Assembly: GCA_965197005.1 (NCBI GenBank)
Contig: OZ239982.1
Span: forward strand, 2,046,001-2,110,000
DNA length: 64,000 bases
Reading direction: 5' to 3'
Source: G965197005 sp965197005
GTDB taxonomy: Bacteria; Pseudomonadota; Gammaproteobacteria; Pseudomonadales; Oceanobacteraceae
Shown here: positions 34,051 to 43,700 of the stretch, one piece after another
How positions within the stretch are numbered: the stretch's first letter is position 1
Layout of the letters: every line of letters begins with the position of its first letter
The notes under the pieces: model-generated
The model's input: only the letters and a program-made list of their open reading frames with translations
Told to the model about the DNA's origin: nothing
Databases searched by the model: none
Translations under genes and position numbers: made by a program

Positions 34051-36300
34051 TTAATTAGTTTCAACTTGCAATGAAGTTACGTTTTGAAATCCTCGTGGTA
34101 ATTTATTCCCTCTGCGCCCACGTTCCCCTTGATAATTTTCTAAGTCTTTAAATTTAAGACGGGTATGACGCTTGCCTGCATGCACCAATAAATTATCAGT
34201 AATCGATAGCACTACGGCGGAGACCATAAACTCTTCTCTAGCTTGGGCACGTGCACTACTGATATTTAGCATTTTATTACCCTTACCTTTGCCTAACTCA
34301 GGTAATTCTTGTGCTTTAAAAAGCAACAGCCGTCCTTCATTGCTCACTGCTGCTATCCATTGATTTGCTAAATCACTAATTGGACTAGGCATTAATACTT
34401 TGGCATTTTTTGGTAAGCTAATTAATGCCTTACCATTTTTATTCTTACTTTGCATGGCGCTAATTTGGGCAATAAAGCCATAACCAGCATCAGATGAAAG
34501 CAAATACTGTTGGCTTTCTACTCCCATAAGCAAGGTACTAAAATGAGCACCCTCAGGTAAATTCAAACGTCCAGATAATGGCTCACCCTGCCCTCTTGCT
34601 GAGGGTAAGCTATGGGCAGGTAGACTATAGGCTCGACCCGTATCATCAAAGATAATGACATTTTGGTTACTTTTTCCCTGCACCTGTGCTAAAAACTCAT
34701 CGCCTGTTTTGTAGCTTAATTTTTGCACATCTAAGTCATGTCCTTTACCAGCTCTAATCCACCCACGCTTAGATAACACAACACTAACAGGTTCTACAGA
34801 TACCAATTCTGTATCACTAAATGCTTTGGCTTCTTTACGCACCACCACCGGCGAACGACGCTCATCACCATATTTGCCCGCATCTTCTGTTAATTCTTTT
34901 TTAATTAGAGTCTTTAAACGACGTTCACTGCCTAGCGTCTTTTCTAATTGCTCTCGTTCTGCTTCTAATTCATCTTGCTCACCACGAATTTTCATTTCTT
35001 CTAGCTTTGCCAGATGACGCAATTTAAGCTCTAAAATCGCTTCTGCTTGCATATCACTAATCGCAAAACGCTGCATTAATACTGTTTTCGGTGCCTCTTG
35101 TGTACGAATAATATGAATCACTTCATCAATATTTAAAAAGGCCACCAACAATCCTTCTAAAATATGCAATCGGCTTAATACCTTATCCAAACGAAATTGC
35201 AAACGACGACGAACCGTAGCGGTACGATAATCCAACCATTCACTGAGCATTTGCTTGAGATTTTTGACCTGAGGTCGCCCATCTAACCCAATGACATTTA
35301 AGTTAATTCGATAATTCTTTTCTAAATCGGTCGTGGCAAATAAATGAGCCATTAAAGCGTCTACCTCAACTCGATTAGACTTTGGCACTAACACCAAACG
35401 TGTTGGATTTTCATGATCAGATTCATCACGCAAATCACTGACTAACGGTAGTTTTTTTGCCTGCATTTGCTGTGCAATTTGCTCTAAAATACGCGCTCCT
35501 GAAACCTGATGTGGCAGCGCATGAATAATAATATCGCCATCTTCTTTACTATATTTGGCGCGCATTTTGACGCTACCACGACCTGTTTGATACAGTTTTT
35601 TTAGCTCTTCTTTGCCTGTAATAATTTCTGCACAGGTAGGAAAATCAGGAGCAATAACATGTTCACATAAGGCTGCAACTTCAGCATTGGGATTATCTAA
35701 CAGGCAGACACAAGCGGATACCAACTCACGAATATTATGCGGAGGAATGTCCGTTGCCATACCCACAGCAATGCCTGTTGTACCGTTTATTAAAATATTC
35801 GGCAGTCTTGCAGGTAAGGTTTGCGGCTCTTCTAACGTGCCATCAAAGTTAGCTTGCCATTCAACTGTGCCTTGCCCTAGTTCAGACAATAAACTATCGG
35901 CATAAGCGGTTAATCTGGATTCTGTATAACGCATGGCAGCAAAGGACTTAGGGTCATCACTGGCACCCCAGTTACCTTGACCATCAACTAAGGGGTAACG
36001 GTATGAAAATGGCTGCGCCATTAGCACCATTGCTTCATAACAGGCACTATCCCCATGAGGGTGATACTTACCTAACACATCACCTACGGTACGTGCTGAT
36101 TTCTTATATTTGGCGGTATTTTTTAGTCCAAGCTCACTCATGGCATACACAATGCGCCGTTGCACTGGCTTTAAACCATCACCCACATGCGGTAAAGCTC
36201 TATCTAAAATCACATACATGGAATAGTTTAAATAGGCGTCTTCGGTATAGCGTTTTAGAGGTTGTTGTTCTACCCCTTCATCAAGATAACTGGTGCTCAT
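34051..36300 (-). CDS. parC: DNA topoisomerase IV subunit A
   Basis: 749 aa. It has an N-terminal cleavage core with the active tyrosine Tyr125 in AAMRYTESRL, and a C-terminal beta-pinwheel with degenerate repeats. With ParE it unlinks replicated chromosomes. The quinolone-resistance region reads HPHGDSACYEA, with the Ser and Glu that confer susceptibility in E. coli ParC, so no target-site resistance change is visible. parE is not adjacent. Confidence 0.96.
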   Translation of the reverse strand: MSTSYLDEGVEQQPLKRYTEDAYLNYSMYVILDRALPHVGDGLKPVQRRIVYAMSELGLKNTAKYKKSARTVGDVLGKYHPHGDSACYEAMVLMAQPFSYRYPLVDGQGNWGASDDPKSFAAMRYTESRLTAYADSLLSELGQGTVEWQANFDGTLEEPQTLPARLPNILINGTTGIAVGMATDIPPHNIRELVSACVCLLDNPNAEVAALCEHVIAPDFPTCAEIITGKEELKKLYQTGRGSVKMRAKYSKEDGDIIIHALPHQVSGARILEQIAQQMQAKKLPLVSDLRDESDHENPTRLVLVPKSNRVEVDALMAHLFATTDLEKNYRINLNVIGLDGRPQVKNLKQMLSEWLDYRTATVRRRLQFRLDKVLSRLHILEGLLVAFLNIDEVIHIIRTQEAPKTVLMQRFAISDMQAEAILELKLRHLAKLEEMKIRGEQDELEAEREQLEKTLGSERRLKTLIKKELTEDAGKYGDERRSPVVVRKEAKAFSDTELVSVEPVSVVLSKRGWIRAGKGHDLDVQKLSYKTGDEFLAQVQGKSNQNVIIFDDTGRAYSLPAHSLPSARGQGEPLSGRLNLPEGAHFSTLLMGVESQQYLLSSDAGYGFIAQISAMQSKNKNGKALISLPKNAKVLMPSPISDLANQWIAAVSNEGRLLLFKAQELPELGKGKGNKMLNISSARAQAREEFMVSAVVLSITDNLLVHAGKRHTRLKFKDLENYQGERGRRGNKLPRGFQNVTSLQVETN

Positions 36301-36441
36301 AGAAATAGGTCACTTGCTTGTCAATTTAAAGCCCCTTTATACGCTATCTAACTTATTTATTAAAGAACATAACAAGAAATTTAAACGCACAAGAGCTAAG
36401 TATCCTGATGCCTTTAAATACATAAACAATCAGGCTTAAAC

Positions 36442-36467
36442 AAAAAAGCCCCCAAATGGAGGCTTTT
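36442..36467 (-). terminator. Rho-independent terminator of the oadGAB operon
   Basis: On the minus strand AAAAGCCTCC pairs with GGGGGCTTTT (one G-T) around ATTT, followed by TTTTG. It lies about 20 bp after the oadB stop. Confidence 0.88.
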
Positions 36468-36486
36468 AAAATATTTGCAATAAAAA

Positions 36487-37653
36487 CTAACCAAAGAAAC
36501 TCAGCATGACCCCAGCGGCAACAGCAGAGCCAATAACGCCAGCAACATTAGGTCCCATTGCATGCATCAATAAGAAGTTTTGTGGGTTCGCCTCTAACCC
36601 TACTTTATTTGAGACTCTTGCAGCCATAGGTACGGCTGAAACGCCTGCTGAGCCAATAAGCGGATTAATTTTCTCTTTACTTAGTACATTCATCAGTTTT
36701 GCCATAAGCACACCGGCTGCTGTGCCGACACAAAATGCCGCCAAACCTAAGACTAAAATACCTAATGTCTCAAGGTTTAGGAATTTTTCTGCACTCATTT
36801 TAGAGCCAACTCCAATACCTAAGAAAATGGTGACAATGTTGATTAAGGCATTTTGGGTGGTGTCACTTAAACGCTCAACCACGCCAGATTCTTTCATTAA
36901 ATTACCAAAGCAGAACATGCCAAGCAAGGGGGCGGCAGAGGGTAAAAATAGAGCAACCAACATTAATAAAATTAATGGGAAGACAATTTTTTCTGCTTGG
37001 CTTACGGTGCGCAGTTGCGTCATAGGTAATTTGCGCTCTTGCTCACTGGTCAGTGCTTTCATAATAGGCGGCTGTATCATAGGCACCAATGCCATATAAG
37101 AATAAGCGGCTACTGCAATGGCTCCGAGTAGTTCGGGAGCAAGTTTACTGGCAATAAAAATGGAGGTTGGCCCATCGGCACCGCCAATAATACCAATGGC
37201 TGCAGCTTGCTGTAGGCTAAAATCCATAAATCCAGTTTCTGTTAAAAGTACAGCACCAACTACGGTACTGAAAATACCAAACTGTGCGGCGGCACCTAAA
37301 AATAGGGTTTTAGGATTGGCAAGTAGCGGTCCAAAGTCGGTCATTGCTCCCACACCCATAAAAATCACAAGGGGAAACAGCCCTGTTTCGATACCTGCAT
37401 GATAAACGTACCATAAAAGACCTGCGGCACTTTCTAAATGTCCTGCACTGTCATAAACAGGGTCTGCATAAAAGCCAGCCCCTGGAATATTAACAAATAA
37501 AGTACCTACACCAATAGGGATAAGCAGCAATGGCTCAAAGCCTTTTTTAATTGCCAAGTAAAGCAATACGATACCTACTAGCAACATCACAAATTGACCT
37601 AACTCCAGTTGATAAAAACCAGAGTCGTGCCATAAATTCATTAAACTTTGCAT
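36487..37653 (-). CDS. oadB: Na+-translocating oxaloacetate decarboxylase subunit beta
   Basis: 388 aa with about nine membrane helices. Conserved features are GGADGPTSIFIASKLAP (the Na+ channel region with Asp) and GSAGVSAVPMAARVSNKVG. OadB couples decarboxylation of carboxybiotin to export of Na+. It starts 13 bp after oadA. In a marine bacterium the Na+ gradient can drive transport and motility. Confidence 0.96.
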   Translation of the reverse strand: MQSLMNLWHDSGFYQLELGQFVMLLVGIVLLYLAIKKGFEPLLLIPIGVGTLFVNIPGAGFYADPVYDSAGHLESAAGLLWYVYHAGIETGLFPLVIFMGVGAMTDFGPLLANPKTLFLGAAAQFGIFSTVVGAVLLTETGFMDFSLQQAAAIGIIGGADGPTSIFIASKLAPELLGAIAVAAYSYMALVPMIQPPIMKALTSEQERKLPMTQLRTVSQAEKIVFPLILLMLVALFLPSAAPLLGMFCFGNLMKESGVVERLSDTTQNALINIVTIFLGIGVGSKMSAEKFLNLETLGILVLGLAAFCVGTAAGVLMAKLMNVLSKEKINPLIGSAGVSAVPMAARVSNKVGLEANPQNFLLMHAMGPNVAGVIGSAVAAGVMLSFFG

Positions 37654-37666
37654 TTTTAATTGCTCC

Positions 37667-39436
37667 TTATGCGATATGGTATAAAGCTGCGCCTACTTTA
37701 ACCGCATCACCTTCTTTTACATTAATGGCTGTGATTGTACCTGATTTAGGCGCACGCACTTCTGTTTCCATCTTCATGGCTTCTAAAATCACCACTATAT
37801 CGCCTTCATTAACTTGCTGACCTTGCTGGATTTCAACCTTCCAAACATTACCAGCTAACGGTGCGCCAATAGCTTCTCCATCACCTACGGCCGCTGTAGA
37901 AGATGCAGCACCTGCTGCGCCACCTAAACTTAACGGTGCACCATTAATTGCGGCCAATTTAGAGACATCACCACCTGCATCAACCTGAACAACGTATTCA
38001 TTACCATCAACAGTGACGGTAAAGGTATCTTCATCTTGACCTTTAGGCGCAGGCTCAAAGGCATCTGGGTTGTTGCGATTTTCTAAGAATTTAGGTGCAA
38101 TTTGTGGGAACAGAGCATAGGTCAGTGCGTCATCAATGGTATTTTCAGATAAGCTAAAGCCTTTTTCAGCGGCGAGTTTTTTGACGTCATCTTCAAGTTT
38201 TGCTAACTCATTTTCTAATAAATCCCCAGGTCGGCAGGTAATTGGCTCTTTACCTTCTAAAACACGTGCTTGCAGTTCTTTATTATAAGGTGCTGGCGCC
38301 GCTCCGTATTCGCCTTTTAAAATACCTTGGGTTTCTTTAGAGATGGATTTATAACGCTCGCCTGTTAAGACGTTTAAGACCGCTTGGGTGCCGACAATTT
38401 GCGAGGTCGGCGTAACCAGTGGAATATGTCCTAAATCTTCACGCACACGGGGAATTTCTGCTAAAACCTCATCAAATTTATCTGCTGCACCTTGCTCTTT
38501 GAGCTGGTTTTCCATATTGGTTAACATGCCGCCTGGTACTTGAGCGACTAAAATACGTGAGTCGGTGCCACGCAAGGCACCTTCAAATTTGGCGTATTTT
38601 TTACGCACACTTCTAAAATAAGCAGCAATTTCTTCTAGTAGGCTTAAATCTAAGCCAGTATCACGTTCACTGCCTTTTAAGGCAGCAACGACGGTTTCGG
38701 TGGCACTGTGTCCGTAGGTCATGGACATAGATGAAATGGCAGTATCCACACGGTCTATGCCCGCTTCAACGGCTTTTAAAATCGCCATATCAGACATACC
38801 TGCGGTGGCATGACAGTGTAGCTGTACTTCTAAGTTGGTTTCTGCTTTTAGGCGGCTGACCATTTCATAGCACTGATAAGGCGAGATAATGCCTGACATG
38901 TCTTTAATGGCAATGGAGTCTGCTCCCATATCTTCAATTTGTTTAGCAAGACTTAACCAAGCATCAAGATTATGAACAGGACTGGTGGTGTAAGACAGCG
39001 TACCCTGAGCATGTTTACCTTGTTTTTTAACCGCACTTAAAGCCTGCTGCATATTGCGAGGGTCGTTCATGGCATCAAATACACGAAATACGTCCACACC
39101 ATTTTCTGCTGCTCTTTCAACAAATTTATCGACCACATCATCGGCATAGTGGCGATAACCCAATAGATTTTGCCCGCGCAATAACATTTGTTGCTTGGTA
39201 TTGGGCATGGCTTTTTTAAATTCACGAATGCGTTGCCACGGGTCTTCACCTAAGTAACGAATGCAAGAATCGAAGGTTGCACCGCCCCAAGATTCCAATG
39301 ACCAATAACCAACTTGGTCAAGTTTAGCGGCAATAGGTAACATATCGTCAATACGCATTCTAGTAGCAAGTAATGATTGGTGTGCGTCACGCAAGACGAC
39401 GTCGGTAATTCCTAATGGTTTTTTTGCTTCGGTCAT
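37667..39436 (-). CDS. oadA: Oxaloacetate decarboxylase subunit alpha
   Basis: 589 aa. An N-terminal carboxyltransferase barrel (DVVLRDAHQSLLATRMR, metal site HCHATAGMSD) is followed by the conserved PYCT region and an alanine-rich linker. The C-terminal biotin domain has the target Lys in EAMKMETEV. It transfers CO2 from oxaloacetate to biotin, giving pyruvate. Middle gene of oadGAB. Confidence 0.97.
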   Translation of the reverse strand: MTEAKKPLGITDVVLRDAHQSLLATRMRIDDMLPIAAKLDQVGYWSLESWGGATFDSCIRYLGEDPWQRIREFKKAMPNTKQQMLLRGQNLLGYRHYADDVVDKFVERAAENGVDVFRVFDAMNDPRNMQQALSAVKKQGKHAQGTLSYTTSPVHNLDAWLSLAKQIEDMGADSIAIKDMSGIISPYQCYEMVSRLKAETNLEVQLHCHATAGMSDMAILKAVEAGIDRVDTAISSMSMTYGHSATETVVAALKGSERDTGLDLSLLEEIAAYFRSVRKKYAKFEGALRGTDSRILVAQVPGGMLTNMENQLKEQGAADKFDEVLAEIPRVREDLGHIPLVTPTSQIVGTQAVLNVLTGERYKSISKETQGILKGEYGAAPAPYNKELQARVLEGKEPITCRPGDLLENELAKLEDDVKKLAAEKGFSLSENTIDDALTYALFPQIAPKFLENRNNPDAFEPAPKGQDEDTFTVTVDGNEYVVQVDAGGDVSKLAAINGAPLSLGGAAGAASSTAAVGDGEAIGAPLAGNVWKVEIQQGQQVNEGDIVVILEAMKMETEVRAPKSGTITAINVKEGDAVKVGAALYHIA

Positions 39437-39483
39437 AATCGATGGCCTTTTGTTAGTGTCGTGAATGTAGATTTTAAATAGGC

Positions 39484-39723
39484 TTATTTTTGCCTTTCTT
39501 TGTGTTCTTTAACTGCTTGAGATAAAACAGCCAATAAATGAGGACTGGCAGTAGTACTGCTATTAGCAATAGGGGAGATGCTTTCAGGTTCTGGTTCAGG
39601 TGCAAAGCGTATTATCAGCTTAGACATAAGCATGGTTGAAAAGACCAGCAAGGTTAAAAAAACAAATACTGAACCCATGCCAAAAATCATTAGTTCAACG
39701 CCTTGTAAAAGTAAATCAGACAT
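39484..39723 (-). CDS. oadG: Oxaloacetate decarboxylase subunit gamma
   Basis: 79 aa: one membrane helix (LMIFGMGSVFVFLTLLVFST), then a short Pro/Glu-rich hinge and a basic C-terminus. OadG anchors the alpha and beta subunits and helps bind Zn. First gene of oadGAB; the 181 bp upstream hold the promoter region and no gene. Confidence 0.92.
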   Translation of the reverse strand: MSDLLLQGVELMIFGMGSVFVFLTLLVFSTMLMSKLIIRFAPEPEPESISPIANSSTTASPHLLAVLSQAVKEHKERQK

Positions 39724-39904
39724 AGTTAATACCTTGTTATTAAAAGGACTAATAGGTGTTTTAGCCGCATAAATTTAAGTATGGTAGATTACTTAAATTA
39801 TCAGTCTAAATCAAGATGGCATATAACGATTAACAAAACAGACACATAACCTAACCGTTTAAAAAAGCAAAAAAAATATAAAAAACAAATAGCTACCTAT
39901 TTTA

Positions 39905-40696
39905 TTAGGCATAAAAATTTTGCCAATCTCTATTGGTTTTTGCGTACTGTTTGGCTAAGGCTTCATCTAAGTCATAAGCCTCTGCCAATAGCTCATAATC
40001 CGTTAATAAGCTGGTTTTTCCATGCGCCAACCGCTTACCTTCTTTTAGTAGCAACACCTCATCAGCCCAGCTTGCCGCCAGATTAACATCATGCATCACG
40101 GCAATAACCGTCACACCTTGAGCGGCAAATTGATCTGCTAAACGCATAATGCTATGTTGATGTGTTGGATCAAGGGCGGCAGTACATTCATCTAAAAGTA
40201 AATACCGTGGCAACGGCTGTTGCTGCATATCAAGTGGCGGCTGCCAAATTTGCGTTAACACTCTAGCCAATTGCACTCGCTGCTGCTCGCCGCCAGATAA
40301 AGTAGGATAACTGCGATAACGTAAATGCCAAACCTCACAGGCTTGCATTGCTTGCTGAATAATAGCAATACTACGAGCCTCGTCCATAAAAGGGGCGCGC
40401 CCCATAGCAACGACAGCTTGAGCATTAAAAGGAAATGCCAATTCAACGGCTTGTGGCATCACTGCCATTTGTTTAGCTCGCTGAGTTGCATGCCAATGTC
40501 TTAAATCTTGCTGTGCAAAATGAATATCCCCTTGATAGTCTGTATATTGGTATGCCAAACATTTAAGTAGGGTTGATTTGCCTGCGCCATTTGCACCTAA
40601 TAAACCCAGCTTTGCACCTGTTGCCAAACTGACACTTACATTATCTAGTAATTTTTTTTGTCTACGTAACAAACTTAACCGTTCAATTTTTATCAT
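39905..40696 (-). CDS. hmuV: Heme ABC transporter ATP-binding protein
   Basis: 263 aa. Walker A GANGAGKSTLLK, signature LSGGEQQRVQLARVL and Walker B YLLLDECTAALDP are all intact. It drives heme import with HmuU and HmuT. It overlaps hmuU by 4 bp and is the last gene of the heme operon. Confidence 0.95.
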   Translation of the reverse strand: MIKIERLSLLRRQKKLLDNVSVSLATGAKLGLLGANGAGKSTLLKCLAYQYTDYQGDIHFAQQDLRHWHATQRAKQMAVMPQAVELAFPFNAQAVVAMGRAPFMDEARSIAIIQQAMQACEVWHLRYRSYPTLSGGEQQRVQLARVLTQIWQPPLDMQQQPLPRYLLLDECTAALDPTHQHSIMRLADQFAAQGVTVIAVMHDVNLAASWADEVLLLKEGKRLAHGKTSLLTDYELLAEAYDLDEALAKQYAKTNRDWQNFYA

Positions 40697-41748
40697 TGCC
40701 AGCGCCTTACTTGCCGCATGAGTAAAAGCAAAAATACAGGACCGCCAAGGACTGCCATGACCAGCCCAATAGGCACTTCAGCAGGGGCCAACATGGTGCG
40801 TGCCAACATATCTGCCAATAATAACAATAAAGCACCACTTAATGCCGAAGCAGGTAATAATAAGCGATGTTCTGCACCAAACAATAAGCGGATAACATGC
40901 GGCACAACCAAACCAATAAAACCAATCACACCAGATACTGCCACCGCAGAACCAACCATAAGTGCCGAGCAAACCACTAAAACAAATTTGGCTCGCTGCA
41001 CGTTATAACCCAAATGCCCTGCCACTTCTTCACCTAACAGCATGGCATTTAATAAGCGGCTATAACGCATCACAACCAATAAGGGGAACAGCGTAAATAA
41101 GGCCAAAACAAACAATTCAGAATAACTGCTGTACGCCAAACTGCCCATTGACCAAAAAGTCATATTGCGTAACTGCTGATCATCTGCCATGTAGGTTAAA
41201 ATACCTGTCAGTGCGCCAGCGATCACATTAATTGCCACACCTACCAATAGCAGCATTGCCATCTGGGTTTGTCCTTTATTGGTACCTAAAAGGTATAAAA
41301 TTAAAGTGACCACCAACCCCCCACAAAAAGCAGCAAGCGGCAAGGTAAAACTGCCAAAAAGATGGCTTAGAGGCAATAACCAAGTACTGCCAAGAACAAT
41401 AACAGCCACTGCCGCCAGTGCCGCCCCCCCTGACACGCCAATTAAACCGGGGTCTGCTAAGGGATTACGAAACATGCCTTGGGTAATCACCCCAGCTACC
41501 GCTAAAGCAGAACCAACTAATATCGCAAGCAATACTCTAGGTAGGCGCAATTCTCGCACAATCCAAGACTGCTGACCTGATACTGGCTCTCCTGTGATTA
41601 AATCCAGCAATGCTTGCAAGCTCACGCCATCATCTAGCCTGACCGCACCGATATCTAGCGCAAACAGCGCCAGTACCGCCAGCAATATCATTAAAAGTGG
41701 TAGCAACCACCAACGGTGGTCGCTTTTTAGAAAAGTCAATACAGACAC
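40693..41748 (-). CDS. hmuU: Heme ABC transporter permease
   Basis: 351 aa, FecCD family with about ten membrane helices. Motifs: LRLPRVLLAILVGSALAVAG, GVSGGAALAAVAVIVLG and the GFIGLVVPHVIRLLFG coupling region. It forms the inner-membrane channel for heme from HmuT. It starts 5 bp after hmuT. Confidence 0.95.
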   Translation of the reverse strand: MSVLTFLKSDHRWWLLPLLMILLAVLALFALDIGAVRLDDGVSLQALLDLITGEPVSGQQSWIVRELRLPRVLLAILVGSALAVAGVITQGMFRNPLADPGLIGVSGGAALAAVAVIVLGSTWLLPLSHLFGSFTLPLAAFCGGLVVTLILYLLGTNKGQTQMAMLLLVGVAINVIAGALTGILTYMADDQQLRNMTFWSMGSLAYSSYSELFVLALFTLFPLLVVMRYSRLLNAMLLGEEVAGHLGYNVQRAKFVLVVCSALMVGSAVAVSGVIGFIGLVVPHVIRLLFGAEHRLLLPASALSGALLLLLADMLARTMLAPAEVPIGLVMAVLGGPVFLLLLMRQVRRWQ

Positions 41749-41753
41749 AAAAA

Positions 41754-42596
41754 TTAAGGGGCTTCGTCCTGTTTGGCGGTGAGGGGATATAAAACTTGCA
41801 ATAACTGCTCAAGCCCTTGGTCTATGCGTGGACCAAAACCCAAAACCTTAATGGTATCAATGGTATGAATTTGTTTGTTTTGCTCAGCACGAGTCATAGC
41901 AAATTTTTTATTGACCGCCGCCATATCTGCCGGCCCTGTATGTGCAATTAAGATAAATTCTGGATTGCTTTGTAATACACCCTCTGCACCAACTGGTTTA
42001 TAACCTTGATACTGCATCACATTTTTAGCTTGCACAATATCCAGCATCGCTTGTGCTTGAGTGTCACGTCCTGCTGCCATTAAGCCTCTATCGCCTGCAC
42101 CTAAAATAAATAGGGTTTTAGGGCGTGTTTTTTTATCTTCTATCCGTTTTAGCAGTTGTTCAAATTTAGCACTTAATTGAACACTCAACTTGTTGGCCTC
42201 TTGGTTTTTATTTAGTGCCTTACCAACCTGTTTTATCTTTGCTAACACACCTTTTAAGCTGTATTGGTTGTCAATACGTATGACCTCAACCTTGGCAGCT
42301 TTAAGTTTATCAAACACCTCTTCAGGCCCTGCGGATGTGGTGGCAAAGACTTTGGTGGGGCGTAAGGATAAAATGCCTTCTACCGCTAACTGACGCATAT
42401 AGCCGACTTGCGGTAACTTACTAGCAGCCTGAGGATAGCGACTGGTGGTATCCACACCAACAAGATCTTTTTGTGCGCCTAAAGCATAAATAATTTCAGT
42501 AATAGAACCATCAATACTCACAATACGTTCATTTGCAAGCGTATAACTGCTGATAACTAGGCTTAATAACAGGCCTATAAATTTAATTTTTTGCAT
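41754..42596 (-). CDS. hmuT: Periplasmic heme-binding protein
   Basis: 280 aa. A signal peptide (MQKIKFIGLLLSLVISSYTLA) precedes a class III binding-protein fold with RIVSIDGSITEIIYALG, VGVDTTSRYP and GAEGVLQSNPEFILI. It carries heme from the outer-membrane receptor to HmuUV. No lipobox is seen, so it is soluble in the periplasm. Confidence 0.94.
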   Translation of the reverse strand: MQKIKFIGLLLSLVISSYTLANERIVSIDGSITEIIYALGAQKDLVGVDTTSRYPQAASKLPQVGYMRQLAVEGILSLRPTKVFATTSAGPEEVFDKLKAAKVEVIRIDNQYSLKGVLAKIKQVGKALNKNQEANKLSVQLSAKFEQLLKRIEDKKTRPKTLFILGAGDRGLMAAGRDTQAQAMLDIVQAKNVMQYQGYKPVGAEGVLQSNPEFILIAHTGPADMAAVNKKFAMTRAEQNKQIHTIDTIKVLGFGPRIDQGLEQLLQVLYPLTAKQDEAP

Positions 42597-42632
42597 ACAT
42601 TCTCCAACATAGTTCTCATGATTAATTATTGT

Positions 42633-43676
42633 CTAAGCAGGGCAACTCTGACATAAATTTTCTAATAATTGCTGCCATTTTTCTTGCTCTGGCTTGCCTT
42701 CTTCTCGCTCGCCAAATAATAACAGTAATTGCTCTCCTTGGGCATTAAAGACTTCCAAAGAAGTCACAATGCCATCTCTTGAAGGCTTACGCACTCGCCA
42801 AGCGGTGTCAATGTCGGCCAGTTTGGCATGCAGTGAAAAACGCTCGTCCATCACACTAAACCACTCTTCAGAGCCACCTAAATGATGAATTTGCCCCGTG
42901 TAAATTTGCACCAAACCGGGGCTGCCCACAAACACCATGATAGACAACCCTTGTTCACAAGCCATCTCTAAGGCTTGCTTAAAGGCACTGGGCTGAAGCT
43001 CTAAGGCTAATTCATCATTAATAGCACGGTACGCTGGCACTCGCTCTATATGATGTTTTTTTAGTAACGCCATAAAATGATGAACGTCTTTAAGTTCTTG
43101 CCACTGCGCCTCAAAAGCAGGTAAATCTAACCCTACCTGCTCGGCACTGTCTAATAAAGATTTAGGTGGCTGTGGATTAATCTCAGCAAGCTCAGAGCTT
43201 GGCACTTTGAAAGTTGCAACCAGTTCCTCATAGGCTTTCTGGTTGCTTTGCGGCAGCAAAAACACCTTATGTACAGCAATACCATCGCCATTAAAAAATT
43301 GTAAACTGGCACATTTCCTTGGAGACAGTGTCGCATCAACTGCCAGTGCATAGCAAAATTGTTTCATAAAAATACGCAGGTCAATCTCGCCAAATGCCAA
43401 TCCCATGGTTTTATGCAAACTCAAGTTGTTGTAAGTCCCCACTTTGGCATGAATTATACTGTGATTGCGAGTAATGGCTAACACCTCGCCCAAACTTTCT
43501 ATGGCTCTAAACTGTGCATGAATATCGGTATTAAGTAAGGTAACGCCAGCACCTAGCTTGCTGGCAACCAATTCTAGCTCGCTTACGTTAAGTTGTTGGG
43601 CAACGTCATAGCTTTTAAGGCTGTTATCCTCGGCTTTTAAAGAATCCCATTGTTGTTGTAAAGATGCACTTTGCAT
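42633..43676 (-). CDS. hmuS: Hemin-degrading/trafficking factor HmuS (HemS family)
   Basis: 347 aa with two homologous halves, as in HemS/HmuS/ChuS: a first near LGEVLAITRNHSIIHAKVGTY and a second near GSPGLVQIYTGQIHHLGG. These cytoplasmic proteins bind incoming heme and release iron or pass the heme on. Fourth from the end of the operon, between the HmuY-like lipoprotein and hmuT. Confidence 0.93.
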   Translation of the reverse strand: MQSASLQQQWDSLKAEDNSLKSYDVAQQLNVSELELVASKLGAGVTLLNTDIHAQFRAIESLGEVLAITRNHSIIHAKVGTYNNLSLHKTMGLAFGEIDLRIFMKQFCYALAVDATLSPRKCASLQFFNGDGIAVHKVFLLPQSNQKAYEELVATFKVPSSELAEINPQPPKSLLDSAEQVGLDLPAFEAQWQELKDVHHFMALLKKHHIERVPAYRAINDELALELQPSAFKQALEMACEQGLSIMVFVGSPGLVQIYTGQIHHLGGSEEWFSVMDERFSLHAKLADIDTAWRVRKPSRDGIVTSLEVFNAQGEQLLLLFGEREEGKPEQEKWQQLLENLCQSCPA

Positions 43677-43700
43677 AGCTTACTCCTAATTTGCATAAAA